Origin: Catellatospora vulcania
Lineage (GTDB): Bacteria; Actinomycetota; Actinomycetes; Mycobacteriales; Micromonosporaceae
DNA: 64,000 bases
Direction of reading: 5' to 3'
Assembly: GCF_009720385.1 (NCBI RefSeq)
Contig: NZ_ML769302.1
Span: 530,937 to 594,936 of the forward strand
The translations under genes were made by a program, and so were the position numbers. Below the pieces are notes generated by a model. It was not told the DNA's origin. It did no database searches and was given only the letters and a program-made list of their open reading frames with translations. Positions 46,200-55,757 of the stretch are shown piece by piece (the first letter of the stretch is position 1; each line of letters begins with the position of its first letter).

Positions 46200-46952
46200 A
46201 TGACCGACTTCGACGACGACCTGATCAATGACGCCTTCGCGGGCTTCACCGCGGCCGCGGCGCCGTCGGTACACGCCACAGGCGCGGGCGCGGTGCGGCA
46301 CACCGTCAAGCGCCGCCGGGCTCGCACGACCGCAGCTCTGAGCGTGCTCGGGGTGCTGCTGCTGGCCGCGCCGGCCGTGGCATACGCCTCGATGGACCGT
46401 GGCGACCAGGGCCCGCCGGTGGTCGCCACGACGCCGGAGCACACCGTCTCGCCGAGTGGTGCGCCATCCCCCTCCGCGACGCCGTCACCGGCGGGTAGTC
46501 CGGTGAGACTCGTGCTCGGGCCACGCGGCTACGGCGATCTTCTGCTCGGACAGAGTCCTGCGGAGGCCCTCGCAACGGGCCTGGTCGTCGCTGACGGGCA
46601 GATCGATGACGGCATGACGTGCGACAGCAGCGCCTTCCTCAAGGGAACACCAGCGGCGGAGGACGAGCGCGACGTCGACGGGCAGCTGTTCTTCTCCCGG
46701 CGGCTCGGTCTCGCTGCCATCTACGCCATGCCGGGTGTCGAGACCCCGGAAGGGCTCCGTCTGGGCATGACCTACGAGGAGCTGATCGCGATCTACCCGA
46801 GCTGGGAATCGGTGGTGGAACCCGGTGAGCCGAGCGGGCGAGGCTATGTGAAGGTTCCCGGCAACCCCGACGCCACCTACCGGATCGAGATGGGCAGGAC
46901 GTCGGTGATCCAGATCAGCCTGCAACTGCGGAATCAAGACTGCTACGAGTGA
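46200..46952 (+). CDS. Membrane-anchored protein paired with the sigma factor
   Basis: A 250-residue protein: cytoplasmic N-terminus (FDDDLINDAFAGFTAAAAP, then RHTVKRRRARTTAAL), a membrane helix near 45-64 (LSVLGVLLLAAPAVAYA), a Pro/Ser/Thr linker and an outside domain with GPRGYGDLLLGQSPAEAL, LGMTYEELIAIYPSWE and VIQISLQLRNQDCYE. The domain has the look of a small ligand-binding or inhibitor fold, with two cysteines. Anti-sigma function is inferred from position only. Confidence 0.82.
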   Translation: MTDFDDDLINDAFAGFTAAAAPSVHATGAGAVRHTVKRRRARTTAALSVLGVLLLAAPAVAYASMDRGDQGPPVVATTPEHTVSPSGAPSPSATPSPAGSPVRLVLGPRGYGDLLLGQSPAEALATGLVVADGQIDDGMTCDSSAFLKGTPAAEDERDVDGQLFFSRRLGLAAIYAMPGVETPEGLRLGMTYEELIAIYPSWESVVEPGEPSGRGYVKVPGNPDATYRIEMGRTSVIQISLQLRNQDCYE

Positions 46953-47248
46953 CCGTGCCCGGCCGGCGGCAGACGGGCGGCACTCCGCGCAGAGCCGCCC
47001 GTTTGGCCGTATCGCGCGCACATGGCCGGATCCGGGTACGGTGTCCGGCGTGGACCACTCGTTTCAGGTCGAGCCACGGGGTGTCGTCGACCTGTCGATC
47101 CCGCGCCGCCGCGCAGGTGCGCGAGCCGTGCCGTCGTGTCCGCAACTGGTCGCCGTGTGTCGCGACCCTTTAGCGCCGCCTACCGCGTCTTTACCGGAGC
47201 CGGACCCACGGAGCCGGGCGTGAGCACCGACGAGGAGAACCGCGCTCC
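46953..47248. other. Intergenic region before the TPR gene
   Basis: About 300 bp. A 60-codon frame (47041-47223, GTG start) is open but its product is Arg/Pro-rich and unrecognised, so I do not call it a gene. CGGGCGGC and GCCGCCCG near 46972-47002 could form a terminator for the preceding unit. The TPR gene promoter is expected here. Confidence 0.45.
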
Positions 47249-50116
47249 ATGACCAACCCCCATCCCGAGCGGATTCGCGCCCTGATCGAGCAGTGCTGGG
47301 ACGCGCCCCGTGGCGCGGGTCAGGTGGCGCTGGCCGAGGAGGCGATCGCCCAGGCGGACGTGCTCGGTGACGAGCAGTTGCGGTTCCACGCCCGGATGGC
47401 GGCGACGGAGGCGTACCAGCGGGCGGGCCTGCCGGCTGAGGGGTTCGTGACGTTCGCCTGGTGCCTGGCCCGCTTCGACTCCTACCCGGAACGGTACGGC
47501 GACCAGGAGTACCTGCTGCTCTGGCACTACAAGTACGTGATCAATTCGGCTACCCGGTTCCCGGACGTGCCGCTCGCCCGGACCTACGCGGTGCTGGACG
47601 ACATGCAGCGCCGTTACGAGGAGGGCGGGCACAGCCTGCAGGCCGTGCACAAGCACCGCTGGCTGCTGGCGTTCCACCTCGGCGACAGCGCGTCCGCGGA
47701 CCTGCACTACGAGCGCTGGCTGGCGGCCGCCCGCGACGGCAACTCGGACTGTGTCGGGTGCGACCCGACCGATCAGGTGCGGCACCTGGCCGAGCGGGGC
47801 CGGGACGCGGAGGCCATCGAGCTGACCGGGCCGGTGCTGGCGGGGCAGCTGACCTGCGTCGAGCAGCCGCAGGAGATTCTCACCGCGCTGCTGCTGCCGT
47901 ATCTGCGTACCGGCCGGTTCGACGACGCACGCAGGGCGCACCACCAGGCCTACCGAGCGATCCGGGCGGACCGCGGCAAGCTCGGCACGATCGCCGAGCA
48001 CGCGTTCTTCCTCGCGGTGAGCGGTAACGCCGCTCGTGGGCTGGAGCTGGTCGAGCGGCATCTGCCGTGGCTGCCGGAGGCGGCCTCACCGATGGTGGAG
48101 ATGGAGTTCGCTGCCGCGGCGGCGCTCGTGCTGCGCTGCCTGGCCGCCGCCGGGCAGGGCGCGCAGCCGGTGCGGGGCACGGAGCAGAGCGTCGCGGAAC
48201 TGGCCGAGCAGCTGGCCGAGCGCGCCGTCGCGCAGGCGTCGCGCTTCGACCTCCGTAACGGCACCGCCGCGCAGAGCGGTCGGGTGGCCGCGCTGCTGGC
48301 GGCCGAGCCGCTGGCCGAGCGGGTGCCGCTGAGCCTGACCGCGCGGGCGAGCGCGGCGGTGCGGGACACGCCCGCGGTCGCGCCGTCGCCGCCGGTCGTG
48401 GCGGCACTGCCGGACGTGCCCGCGGACGCAGGCCTCGACCTGCTGCTCGATCTGATCGAGGAGGCGCTGCGGCGCGACGACGAGCCCCGCTCCGAGGCGC
48501 TGTGGCAGCTCATCCAGCCGTTCACCGGGGCGGCCGGGCTGACCGCATTGCAGCAGGGGCGGCTGGCCGACCTGCGCGGTATGCGGCTGCACGGCGAGGC
48601 GGCCGAGGAGACCGAGCACGCCTGGACCGAGGCGCTGGAGCGCTACACCGCGGCCGGGGACGAGGTGCGCTGCCAGCGGATCCGGGGGCGGCTGGGGCTG
48701 CACCGCAGCCGGCACGGCCAGCCGGAGGAGGGTCTGGCGCAGGTTCGCACCTCCTCGGAGTACCTGCTGGCGCACGGAGAACCGAAGGACCAGGCCGGCG
48801 CGCTGCGGCGGCTCGCGGTCGCGCTGCTGCATGCCCAGCAGCCGGGTGAGGCGCTACGGGAGCTGGACCGTGTCGCGGCAGTCGGCGAGCCCGACCCGGG
48901 TGCGCGGGTGCGGCTGCAGGTCATGCTGCTGCGGGCGCAGGCGCTCGGCGCGGACGGGCGGGTGCAGGAGTCCGCGGACGCGGCCCGGCAGCTGATCGAG
49001 CAGGCCGTGGCCGGGGGCCAGGACGAGATGATCGGCCTGGGGGAGTTCTTCCTCGGCCAGGGCCTGAGCATGCTCGACGACAACGCCGGCGCCGCGGCGG
49101 CCTTCGACCGGGCGCTGGCGCGGGTGCTGCCCGAGCCGCTGGAGCGCGAGGTCCGGGAGCGGCGCGCGGTACTGCTGGCCGGCACGCCGCGGGCCCGGGA
49201 GGCGGTCGACGACCTGGTCGCCATGGTCGCCCGGCTCGGCGGCACGCCCGAGACAGGCGAGGAGCACGACGACGACGCCGAACACGCCCGGTTCCACCTG
49301 GCCGTGGCGCTGTTCAACACCGGCCGGGTGGAGGAGGCCGCCGAGGTCGCCGAGGAGGCGGTGTACGGCGCGGACCGGGCCGGCAACCAGAACCTCGCCG
49401 ACCAGGTACGCCACCTGCTGGCGGCGATCTACCAGCGGCTGGGCGAGACCGACCAGGCGCTGTCGTACCTCGATCAGCTCGCGGCGAACCTGGACGGGTT
49501 CGACAACGCGGCGGGGCGGGCCCGGGTCCTGGAACAGGCCGGCGAGCTGTTGTTCGACCTCGATCGTGACGCGCTGGCCGCGACCCGGCTCGGCTCGGCC
49601 GCTGCGGCGTACCGGATGGCGCGGCTGCCGCTGGACGAGATGCGGGCCAGGCGACGGCAGGCCGTGGCCGCGATGTACGCCGACGATCCCGAGCGGGCCC
49701 GGCAGGCCGTGGAGCTGGCCGACGCCGCGGTCGCGGAGCTGCCGCCGGGGCTGGCCAAGGAGCCCGAGGCACAGTACGAGCTGGCCTGGCTCGCCCTGGA
49801 CGGGGCGCGGGCCATGGTCGGCGCGGGTGATCCGGAGGCGGCGCTGATCCGGGTGCGCGGGGCGGCCGAGCGCTTCCGCGGGCTGGAGGCGTTCGGGGAG
49901 GCGTTCCTGGCCGACCTGACCATGGGCGAGGTGCTGCTGACGCTGGGCCGGGCCGAGGTGGCCGAGCCGATCCTGCGGGAGGTGCTCAACGGCCTGCCCC
50001 GGGACTCGGCGACGCTGCCGCGGGCGGCGTACGCGCTCGCGCACACGCTGATGCAGTGCGACCGGGCGGACGAAGCCCGCCGGTTGGCAGGGGAATATGG
50101 GTTCGAACTGGACTAA
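47249..50116 (+). CDS. Large tetratricopeptide-repeat protein
   Basis: A 955-residue soluble, helical protein built largely of TPR-like pairs. Examples are AEEAIAQADVLGDEQLRFHARMA, LAGQLTCVEQPQEILTALLLPYLRTGRFDDARRAHHQAY, EALERYTAAGDEVRCQRIRGRLGLHR and YRMARLPLDEMRARRRQAVAAMYADDPERARQAVE. An Ala/Pro stretch near residues 372-395 divides it into two halves. There is no signal peptide, kinase or HTH domain. A scaffold role is the most that can be said. The stop codon lies in the putative TetR operator at 50114. Confidence 0.82.
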   Translation: MTNPHPERIRALIEQCWDAPRGAGQVALAEEAIAQADVLGDEQLRFHARMAATEAYQRAGLPAEGFVTFAWCLARFDSYPERYGDQEYLLLWHYKYVINSATRFPDVPLARTYAVLDDMQRRYEEGGHSLQAVHKHRWLLAFHLGDSASADLHYERWLAAARDGNSDCVGCDPTDQVRHLAERGRDAEAIELTGPVLAGQLTCVEQPQEILTALLLPYLRTGRFDDARRAHHQAYRAIRADRGKLGTIAEHAFFLAVSGNAARGLELVERHLPWLPEAASPMVEMEFAAAAALVLRCLAAAGQGAQPVRGTEQSVAELAEQLAERAVAQASRFDLRNGTAAQSGRVAALLAAEPLAERVPLSLTARASAAVRDTPAVAPSPPVVAALPDVPADAGLDLLLDLIEEALRRDDEPRSEALWQLIQPFTGAAGLTALQQGRLADLRGMRLHGEAAEETEHAWTEALERYTAAGDEVRCQRIRGRLGLHRSRHGQPEEGLAQVRTSSEYLLAHGEPKDQAGALRRLAVALLHAQQPGEALRELDRVAAVGEPDPGARVRLQVMLLRAQALGADGRVQESADAARQLIEQAVAGGQDEMIGLGEFFLGQGLSMLDDNAGAAAAFDRALARVLPEPLEREVRERRAVLLAGTPRAREAVDDLVAMVARLGGTPETGEEHDDDAEHARFHLAVALFNTGRVEEAAEVAEEAVYGADRAGNQNLADQVRHLLAAIYQRLGETDQALSYLDQLAANLDGFDNAAGRARVLEQAGELLFDLDRDALAATRLGSAAAAYRMARLPLDEMRARRRQAVAAMYADDPERARQAVELADAAVAELPPGLAKEPEAQYELAWLALDGARAMVGAGDPEAALIRVRGAAERFRGLEAFGEAFLADLTMGEVLLTLGRAEVAEPILREVLNGLPRDSATLPRAAYALAHTLMQCDRADEARRLAGEYGFELD

Positions 50117-50128
50117 ACGGGCGTTAAG
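50114..50128. promoter_or_regulatory. Putative TetR operator 1 (tetR promoter)
   Basis: TAAACGGGCGTTAAG, 24 bp before the tetR start. Very similar 15-mers precede the biotin carboxylase, HMG-CoA lyase and carboxyltransferase genes. It overlaps the TPR gene stop codon. Confidence 0.72.
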
Positions 50129-50151
50129 CTTCGGCTTGACCGGCGAGTAGC

Positions 50152-50763
50152 ATGTCCCGGGTGACGGCAGTGGAGCAGCAGGTAGACACCCCCCCGGCAA
50201 AGCCGGCACGCAGGTCGCGACGTGAGGAGATCCTGGAGATCGCCGTCGGCCTGTTCGCCGCGCGCGGCTATCACGGCGTGTCCATGGACGACATCGGCAC
50301 CGCCGCCGGCGTCACCGGGCCCGCCCTCTACCACCACTTCGCCGGCAAGGAGGCGATGCTCGTCGCCGCGCTGATGCCGGTGAGCGAGGGCCTGCTGGCG
50401 GGTGGCCGCGGCCAGGTGTCCGAGCACGTCGGCGACCCGCGCGCCGCGGTCGAGGCCCTGGTCGACTTCCATGTCGAGTTCGCCCTGGCCAACCCGGCCG
50501 TGATCGCGCTGCACCTGCACGAGCTGGACCGCCTGCCCGAGGAGCCGCGCCGCGAGATCCGGCGGCTGCAGCGCCAGTATGTGGAGGAGTGGGTGCAGGT
50601 GCTGACCGCCGTACGCAGCGACGTCACCGGCGGCGAGGCCCGGGTCCTCGCCCACGCCGCCTTCGGCCTGATGAACTCCACCCCCTTCCTCGGCGGCGAA
50701 GTCGAACGCCAACGCCGCGCCACCCTCCTCCGCGCCGCCGCCCTGGCCGCCCTCCTGGGCTGA
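50152..50763 (+). CDS. TetR family regulator, probably of acyl-CoA breakdown genes
   Basis: A 203-residue TetR repressor. The HTH domain is at about residues 25-70 (REEILEIAVGLFAARGYHGVSMDDIGTAAGVTGPALYHHFAGKEAML). The C-terminal ligand domain contains DFHVEFALANPAVIALHLHELDRLP and AHAAFGLMNSTPF. Relatives of this type control fatty-acid, propionate or branched-chain acyl-CoA genes. The biotin carboxylase gene follows, and four similar operators occur in the window. ATG at 50152 is used; GTG at 50161 is possible. Confidence 0.9.
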   Translation: MSRVTAVEQQVDTPPAKPARRSRREEILEIAVGLFAARGYHGVSMDDIGTAAGVTGPALYHHFAGKEAMLVAALMPVSEGLLAGGRGQVSEHVGDPRAAVEALVDFHVEFALANPAVIALHLHELDRLPEEPRREIRRLQRQYVEEWVQVLTAVRSDVTGGEARVLAHAAFGLMNSTPFLGGEVERQRRATLLRAAALAALLG

Positions 50764-50782
50764 CGCCCCCGCGCACCGTTGC

Positions 50783-50842
50783 GCAGTTTCGGGGAAACTG
50801 CGCCTTCGGCGTGCCCGGAAGCCGCAGTTTCCCCGAAACTGC
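50783..50842. repeat. Intergenic double palindrome between tetR and accC
   Basis: GCAGTTTCGGGGAAACTGC (50783-50801) is itself a hairpin. Its exact reverse complement occurs at 50824-50842, giving a 19-bp dyad. It may terminate tetR. No T-run. Confidence 0.85.
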
Positions 50843-50881
50843 TGGTCGCGACCGCGTCGCGGCCCCGCTTGGCGGGCGGAA

Positions 50882-50896
50882 CTTAACGTGCGTTTA
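50882..50896. promoter_or_regulatory. Putative TetR operator 2 (accC promoter)
   Basis: CTTAACGTGCGTTTA; its reverse complement TAAACGCACGTTAAG differs from operator 1 only in the centre. It lies 39 bp before the biotin carboxylase start. Confidence 0.75.
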
Positions 50897-50934
50897 GGCT
50901 TGGTGTGGTTGGCTGAGCGTAGGAGGGACACGGC

Positions 50935-52272
50935 ATGATCGAGTCGTTGCTGGTCGCGAACCGGGGAGAGATCGCCCGGCGCATCATCCGCACCGCCAGA
51001 GGGCTGGGCATCCGCACCATCGCCGTGTATTCCGAGGCCGACGCCGAGTTGCCGTTCGTACGCGAGGCCGACGAGGCGGTGTGCGTCGGCCCGGCCAACC
51101 CTGCCGAGTCGTACCGCAACGCCGAGGCGATCCTCGACGCCGCCAAGCAGACCGGCGCGCAGGCGATCCACCCCGGCTACGGCTTCCTCTCCGAGAACGC
51201 CGACTTCGCGCGTACCGTCGCCGCCAATGGCCTGATCTGGGTCGGTCCCGGCGCCGACGCGATCACCGCGATGGGTGACAAGATCAACGCTCGCAACCTG
51301 ATGGCCGCCGCCGGAGTGCCGGTCGCCCCCGGCACCGCGGACCCGGCCGCCACGGTCGAGGACGCGCTGGCCGCCGCCGAGGAGATCGGCTACCCGGTCA
51401 TGGTCAAGGCTGCGGCCGGCGGCGGCGGCATGGGCATGGCCGTCGCGAACGACGCAGGCCAGCTGACCGAGCAGTACGAGAAGGTGCGCGGCTTCGCCGA
51501 GCGCATGTTCGGCGACGGCTCGGTGCTGCTGGAGCGCTACTTCCCGCGGGTGCGCCACGTCGAGGTGCAGATCCTCGGCATGGCCGACGGCACCGTGATC
51601 GCCCTGGGCGAGCGCGAGTGCTCGGTGCAGCGGCGCAACCAGAAGCTGGTCGAGGAGTCGCCGTCCCCGGCGCTCACCCCCGAGCAGCGCACGAAGCTGC
51701 TGGCCGCCGCGGTCCGCGCGGGCGAGGCCGTCGGCTACCGCAACGCGGGCACGGTCGAGTGCCTGTTCGACCCGGCCACCGGCGAGTTCTTCTTCCTGGA
51801 GATGAACACCCGGCTGCAGGTCGAGCACCCGGTCACCGAGCTGGTCTTCGGCATCGACCTGGTCGAGGCGCAGCTGCGCGTCGCGGCCGGGCTGCCGGTG
51901 CAGTTCGAGCCTTCCACGCTGGCGTCGGTGGGCCACGCCATCGAGCTGCGGGTCAACGCCGAGGACCCGAAGCGCTTCCTGCCCGGACCCGGCACGATCA
52001 CGACCTGGATCGAGCCGGTGGGCGAGGGCGTGCGGGTCGACTCCGGCTACGCCGAGGGCAACATCGTCACCCCGAGCTACGACTCGCTGATGGCCAAGGT
52101 CATCGTGTACGGCGCCGACCGGGCCGAGGCGATCATCCGGGCCAAGGCGGCGGTGGCCGCGTTCGAGCTGATCGGCCCGAAGAACAACCTGCCGTTCTTC
52201 GCCGAGCTGATGGACAACGCCGAGTTCGTCTCCGGCGACTACGACACCGGGCTGGTCTCGCGGATGCGCTGA
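50935..52272 (+). CDS. Biotin carboxylase subunit of an acyl-CoA carboxylase
   Basis: The enzyme carboxylates biotin with ATP and bicarbonate, the first half-reaction of an acyl-CoA carboxylase. The 445-residue protein has the N-terminal fold (LLVANRGEIARRIIRTARGLG, IHPGYGFLSENADFA), the ATP-grasp loop VKAAAGGGGMGMAVA, the catalytic region GTVECLFDP, FFFLEMNTRLQVEHPVTE, and the C-terminal BC domain. It ends there: the biotin carrier domain with an MKM motif usual for methylcrotonyl-CoA carboxylase alpha is absent, so a separate carrier protein is needed. AGGAGGGACACGGC precedes the ATG. Confidence 0.94.
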   Translation: MIESLLVANRGEIARRIIRTARGLGIRTIAVYSEADAELPFVREADEAVCVGPANPAESYRNAEAILDAAKQTGAQAIHPGYGFLSENADFARTVAANGLIWVGPGADAITAMGDKINARNLMAAAGVPVAPGTADPAATVEDALAAAEEIGYPVMVKAAAGGGGMGMAVANDAGQLTEQYEKVRGFAERMFGDGSVLLERYFPRVRHVEVQILGMADGTVIALGERECSVQRRNQKLVEESPSPALTPEQRTKLLAAAVRAGEAVGYRNAGTVECLFDPATGEFFFLEMNTRLQVEHPVTELVFGIDLVEAQLRVAAGLPVQFEPSTLASVGHAIELRVNAEDPKRFLPGPGTITTWIEPVGEGVRVDSGYAEGNIVTPSYDSLMAKVIVYGADRAEAIIRAKAAVAAFELIGPKNNLPFFAELMDNAEFVSGDYDTGLVSRMR

Positions 52273-52299
52273 GCCGGCGCCGATCTGCCGGCGCACCGG

Positions 52300-52340
52300 G
52301 AAGGGGCCCGGCGACCACGGTCGCCGGGCCCCTTCTTCAT
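52300..52340. terminator. Terminator after the biotin carboxylase gene
   Basis: GAAGGGGCCCGGCGACC and GGTCGCCGGGCCCCTTC form a 17-bp stem with a two-base loop, then TTCAT. It separates the convergent subtilase gene. Confidence 0.9.
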
Positions 52341-52347
52341 GATGTGA

Positions 52348-55300
52348 TCAGCGGATCTCGTACGCCCGGATCACGGTCTGGTCGAAGGTGTTGCCCTTCG
52401 AGTCCGCGCCCGAGGCCTGCAGCGACACGAAGCCGCCCGCCCTCGGGTGCGCCACCATGACGACCCAGTCGCCGCCGAAGCACAGCACCGGCACCTTGAC
52501 CCAGGTCTTGCCGTCGTCGTACGACGCCTTCACCGACAGCTTGACCACGCGGCCGGAGCCTGCGGTCTGGGTGAAGGTCGCCGGGTAGACACCCAGGCCG
52601 CCGGCCTTGCCGACGTTGTTCTCGTCCAGCTTCGGCGCGAAGGCGACCGCGGTCAGCGGCAGCGACGCCGACCCGTCCACGTGGCCCGAACGGAACGTCC
52701 AGCTCACCGACATCTTCGTGGTGAGCCGGGAGTCGCGCTCCAGGCTGCCGTCGAACCGGAACGACGCCTTGGCCGGGTCGACCTCCTCGATGAAGGCGTA
52801 CGGCCCGTCCGTGGCCTCGGCGATCAGCTCGCCGTTGCGGTAGAGCGCGCCCCGGCCGCTGGTGATCTGGCCGAAGCCCGCCCTGCCCTGCCCGTCGCCG
52901 AGCAGCGCCGGACCGACGTACATGGCGTCGCCCGTGCGCTCCGCCGGCACGTCACCGGGGAAGAACGGCGCCACGCTGGGCCCGAACACACCCTTGTTCC
53001 ACTGCTCGTGGTAGGTCTTGCCGGCCTTGTAGTCCGCCTTGGCGCTGTTGTCGGACACCGTCTCGGGCCAGTCGTCGCCCACGGCGGGCTTCTCCACCAT
53101 GAACTCGACCTGCCACGGCACGTTGCCCGCGTAGTAATCGGTGCGGGTGAACGGCAGCGGCACCGGCCAGCCGGTGGCCCAGCCGCCTCCGCCGTCCGGC
53201 GGCGCGATGAAGTTGAGCTTCACGCCGTTGGTGCCCTTGTCGAGCACGGCGTGGGTGGCCTTCACGGTGGCGAGGTCGCTGTAGCGCAGGTGCTTGACCA
53301 GGCCGGTCAGCATGCCGTCACCCTTGTACCAGCCGAGGTTGTACGCGGTCGGCGAGAGGGCCGGGTTGCCCTCCTCGTCGACCTCGGCCAGGGTGCCGGT
53401 GAGCGCCGAGCTGAGACCGGCCACCTTCTTCGGGCCGAGTTGCTTGGCGTACACGTTGGCGAACGCGTCGGCCAGCACGCCGACCCCGATGCCGGCGTCA
53501 CCGTACGACATGTTGACGTCGTAGGCGGCCAGCAGCACGTCGGCCTTCGGGTCGGGCACGGTGACGTCGAAGTTGCCGGCGCCACGCGCGTCCATGGACA
53601 GCGACTGCTCACCGCTCACGGTGTACAGCGGGTACACCACCTGGGTGGTGGAGAAGCTGTCGCCGTTCTCCTCGTCGATCCAGCTGAACGCGAAGTACTT
53701 GCCCGGCGGCAGGCGCAGGTCGCCGCCCGTCCCGGCCACGATGTAGTCACGGAAGTTCTGGAAGTCGAACAGCACCGTGAACGCGTTCTCGGCCGCGTCG
53801 CCGTCCCGCTCGGTGGCGGTGACGTGGACTGTGTGCTTGAGCTCCTCGCGGACCACGCCGAACGGGGTCTGCACGGAGACACCCGACGCGGTCGCGGTGA
53901 TCCGGCCGCCGATGCCGCCGGTCAGGTCGCCGCCCTGGCGGGTGTCGGCGCTGATGGTCACCGACGCGTCCCCGCCGGCCGGCACCGTGACGGTGTCGGC
54001 GCTGAGCGCGAAGATCCCGGCGGGCGCCCCGGTCAGCGCGAGCTGCAGGGTCACCGCCGAGCTGCCGCCGTTGTGGTACGTGACGGTGCTGGTGCGCACG
54101 TCGTCGTCCTCGTGCGGCCACTCCTGCAGGCCGAACGTGACCGACGCCGGGCTGGTGGTCACCTGCTGGGTGATCGCGCGAGCGACGTCCACCCGCCCGG
54201 CGCCCTGCGCGAACACGCCGATGTCGGCGGACGGCTTGGCCGAGGCCATCAGCGCGGACTTGCGCTGTGCCGCGGTCCACTCGGGGTGCACCTGGGTCAG
54301 CAGCGCCGCAGCGCCCGCGACGTGCGGGGTGGCCATGGACGTGCCGGACAGCGGCATGTACTGCTGGCCGGCCTCACCGAGGAAGCCGTCCTTGCTACGC
54401 GCGGCCACGATGTCCTGGCCGGGCGCGGCGATCTCGGGCTTGACAGTCCAGCCGTCGGCGCTGGGGCCCCGGCTGGAGAAGTCGGCGAGTTCGTCGGTCT
54501 TGGTGAACGCGGCGACGGCCAGCGCCGCCTCCGCGGTCGCCGGGGAGCCGACGGTCTCGTCCGCACCGGAGTTGCCCGCCGCGATAACGAACAGGGTGCC
54601 GTACTGCGCGGTCAGGTCGTTGACGGCCTGCTCCAGCGGGTCGATCTCGGGGGTGTTGGTTCCGCCGAGGCTCATGTTGGCCACGTCGGCGCCGGACTCG
54701 GCCGCCCACTGCATGCCGGCCAGGATCCACGACTCGGCACAGCCGTACTCGACGCAGACCTTGCCGTCGAACAGCGACGCACCGGGGGCGACACCCTTGT
54801 ACTTGCCGCCGGAGGCGGCCCCGCTGCCCGCGATGGTCGAGGCGACGTGCGTGCCGTGGCCGACCCGGTCGAGGTCGTCCTCCTCACCCTCGGTGAAGTT
54901 CTGCCGGGCGCTGATCTTGCCGGCCAGGTCGGGGTGGGTGATGTCGACGCCGGTGTCGAGCACGGCGACCTTGACGCCGGTGCCGTCGAACCCGGCCGAC
55001 CAGGCCGCGGGTGCGCCGATCAGCGGGACGCTGACGTCCAGCGCCGGCTTGCGTACGGCGTCCAGCCAGATCTTGCCGGTGCTCGCCTTGCGGGTCGCCT
55101 GCCACTGTGTGGCCAGGGACTCCTCCGCAACCTCGGCCGCGAAGCCCTTCACGGCCGGGAGCCTGCGCTCGGCGGTCAGGCCGGGGGCTGCGCTCGCGCC
55201 CGAGACGATGAGCGGCAGCGTCGTCTTGCGCGCGGCCTTGACCGCGAGCAGCTCGGTGATGTCGAACAGCCGCTTGTCCAGGCGGTTCGCCGCGAGCAGC

Positions 55301-55581
55301 GGCACCGCGTCGGACGGAATGACGTACTGGTGGTCCTTGACTCGGTAGCTGCGGTACGTGACGCCGTCGCGCGGCGTCAGGCTGATCCGGCCGTTGCCGT
55401 GCACCGACACCCGGTCACCGGTGATCAGTGCCACCGTCTGCGTCTTCGCGTTGCCGAGCGCGGCCCGCGCCGCTTGTGGTGAGGCGGCCTGTTCAGCGCC
55501 CGCGGTGCCGGGCGCGGCCATCAGCAGCGCGGCGGCGATCCCCCCGGCCAGCAATGCCCTCGTTCCTCTGCTGGATCGCAT
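52348..55581 (-). CDS. Secreted S8 family serine peptidase (subtilase)
   Basis: A 1077-residue secreted protease. A signal peptide (RGTRALLAGGIAAALLMAAP) and a pro-region of about 180 residues precede the catalytic domain. The triad is Asp in VAVLDTGVDITHPD, His in GHGTHVASTIAG and Ser in SGTSMATPHVAGAAALL; oxyanion Asn is in VIAAGNSGA. The long C-terminal part (about 600 residues) holds beta-sandwich domains and ends VIRAYEIR. GGAGGAAC precedes the ATG. It is a typical large actinomycete degradative protease, expected outside the cell. Confidence 0.94.
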   Translation of the reverse strand: MRSSRGTRALLAGGIAAALLMAAPGTAGAEQAASPQAARAALGNAKTQTVALITGDRVSVHGNGRISLTPRDGVTYRSYRVKDHQYVIPSDAVPLLAANRLDKRLFDITELLAVKAARKTTLPLIVSGASAAPGLTAERRLPAVKGFAAEVAEESLATQWQATRKASTGKIWLDAVRKPALDVSVPLIGAPAAWSAGFDGTGVKVAVLDTGVDITHPDLAGKISARQNFTEGEEDDLDRVGHGTHVASTIAGSGAASGGKYKGVAPGASLFDGKVCVEYGCAESWILAGMQWAAESGADVANMSLGGTNTPEIDPLEQAVNDLTAQYGTLFVIAAGNSGADETVGSPATAEAALAVAAFTKTDELADFSSRGPSADGWTVKPEIAAPGQDIVAARSKDGFLGEAGQQYMPLSGTSMATPHVAGAAALLTQVHPEWTAAQRKSALMASAKPSADIGVFAQGAGRVDVARAITQQVTTSPASVTFGLQEWPHEDDDVRTSTVTYHNGGSSAVTLQLALTGAPAGIFALSADTVTVPAGGDASVTISADTRQGGDLTGGIGGRITATASGVSVQTPFGVVREELKHTVHVTATERDGDAAENAFTVLFDFQNFRDYIVAGTGGDLRLPPGKYFAFSWIDEENGDSFSTTQVVYPLYTVSGEQSLSMDARGAGNFDVTVPDPKADVLLAAYDVNMSYGDAGIGVGVLADAFANVYAKQLGPKKVAGLSSALTGTLAEVDEEGNPALSPTAYNLGWYKGDGMLTGLVKHLRYSDLATVKATHAVLDKGTNGVKLNFIAPPDGGGGWATGWPVPLPFTRTDYYAGNVPWQVEFMVEKPAVGDDWPETVSDNSAKADYKAGKTYHEQWNKGVFGPSVAPFFPGDVPAERTGDAMYVGPALLGDGQGRAGFGQITSGRGALYRNGELIAEATDGPYAFIEEVDPAKASFRFDGSLERDSRLTTKMSVSWTFRSGHVDGSASLPLTAVAFAPKLDENNVGKAGGLGVYPATFTQTAGSGRVVKLSVKASYDDGKTWVKVPVLCFGGDWVVMVAHPRAGGFVSLQASGADSKGNTFDQTVIRAYEIR

Positions 55582-55733
55582 GTTCCTCCGTCCGATCGAT
55601 CAGTCCGCCTTGGACTGTCGTTCGTAGAGACGCGTCGAATGGTCGATGCGTTGTGCAGAGAAATGAGTGAATACCTCAAATCCTTGTGAAGGTTCAGCAA
55701 ACGGCGAGGTCAGGGGAGGGGTGGGCAGGCGAG

Positions 55734-55748
55734 GTTAACGAGGGTTAA
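55734..55748. promoter_or_regulatory. Putative TetR operator 3 (hmgL promoter)
   Basis: GTTAACGAGGGTTAA, reverse complement TTAACCCTCGTTAAC. It matches the other operators at AAC...CGTTAA. It lies only 10 bp before the HMG-CoA lyase start, so binding would block initiation. It is the least symmetrical of the four. Confidence 0.6.
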
Positions 55749-55757
55749 GGTGGCCGC

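Noticed and set aside
47041..47223. 60-codon small gene before the TPR gene
   Set aside because: No strong ribosome site, Arg/Pro-rich and unlike anything recognised; could be chance.
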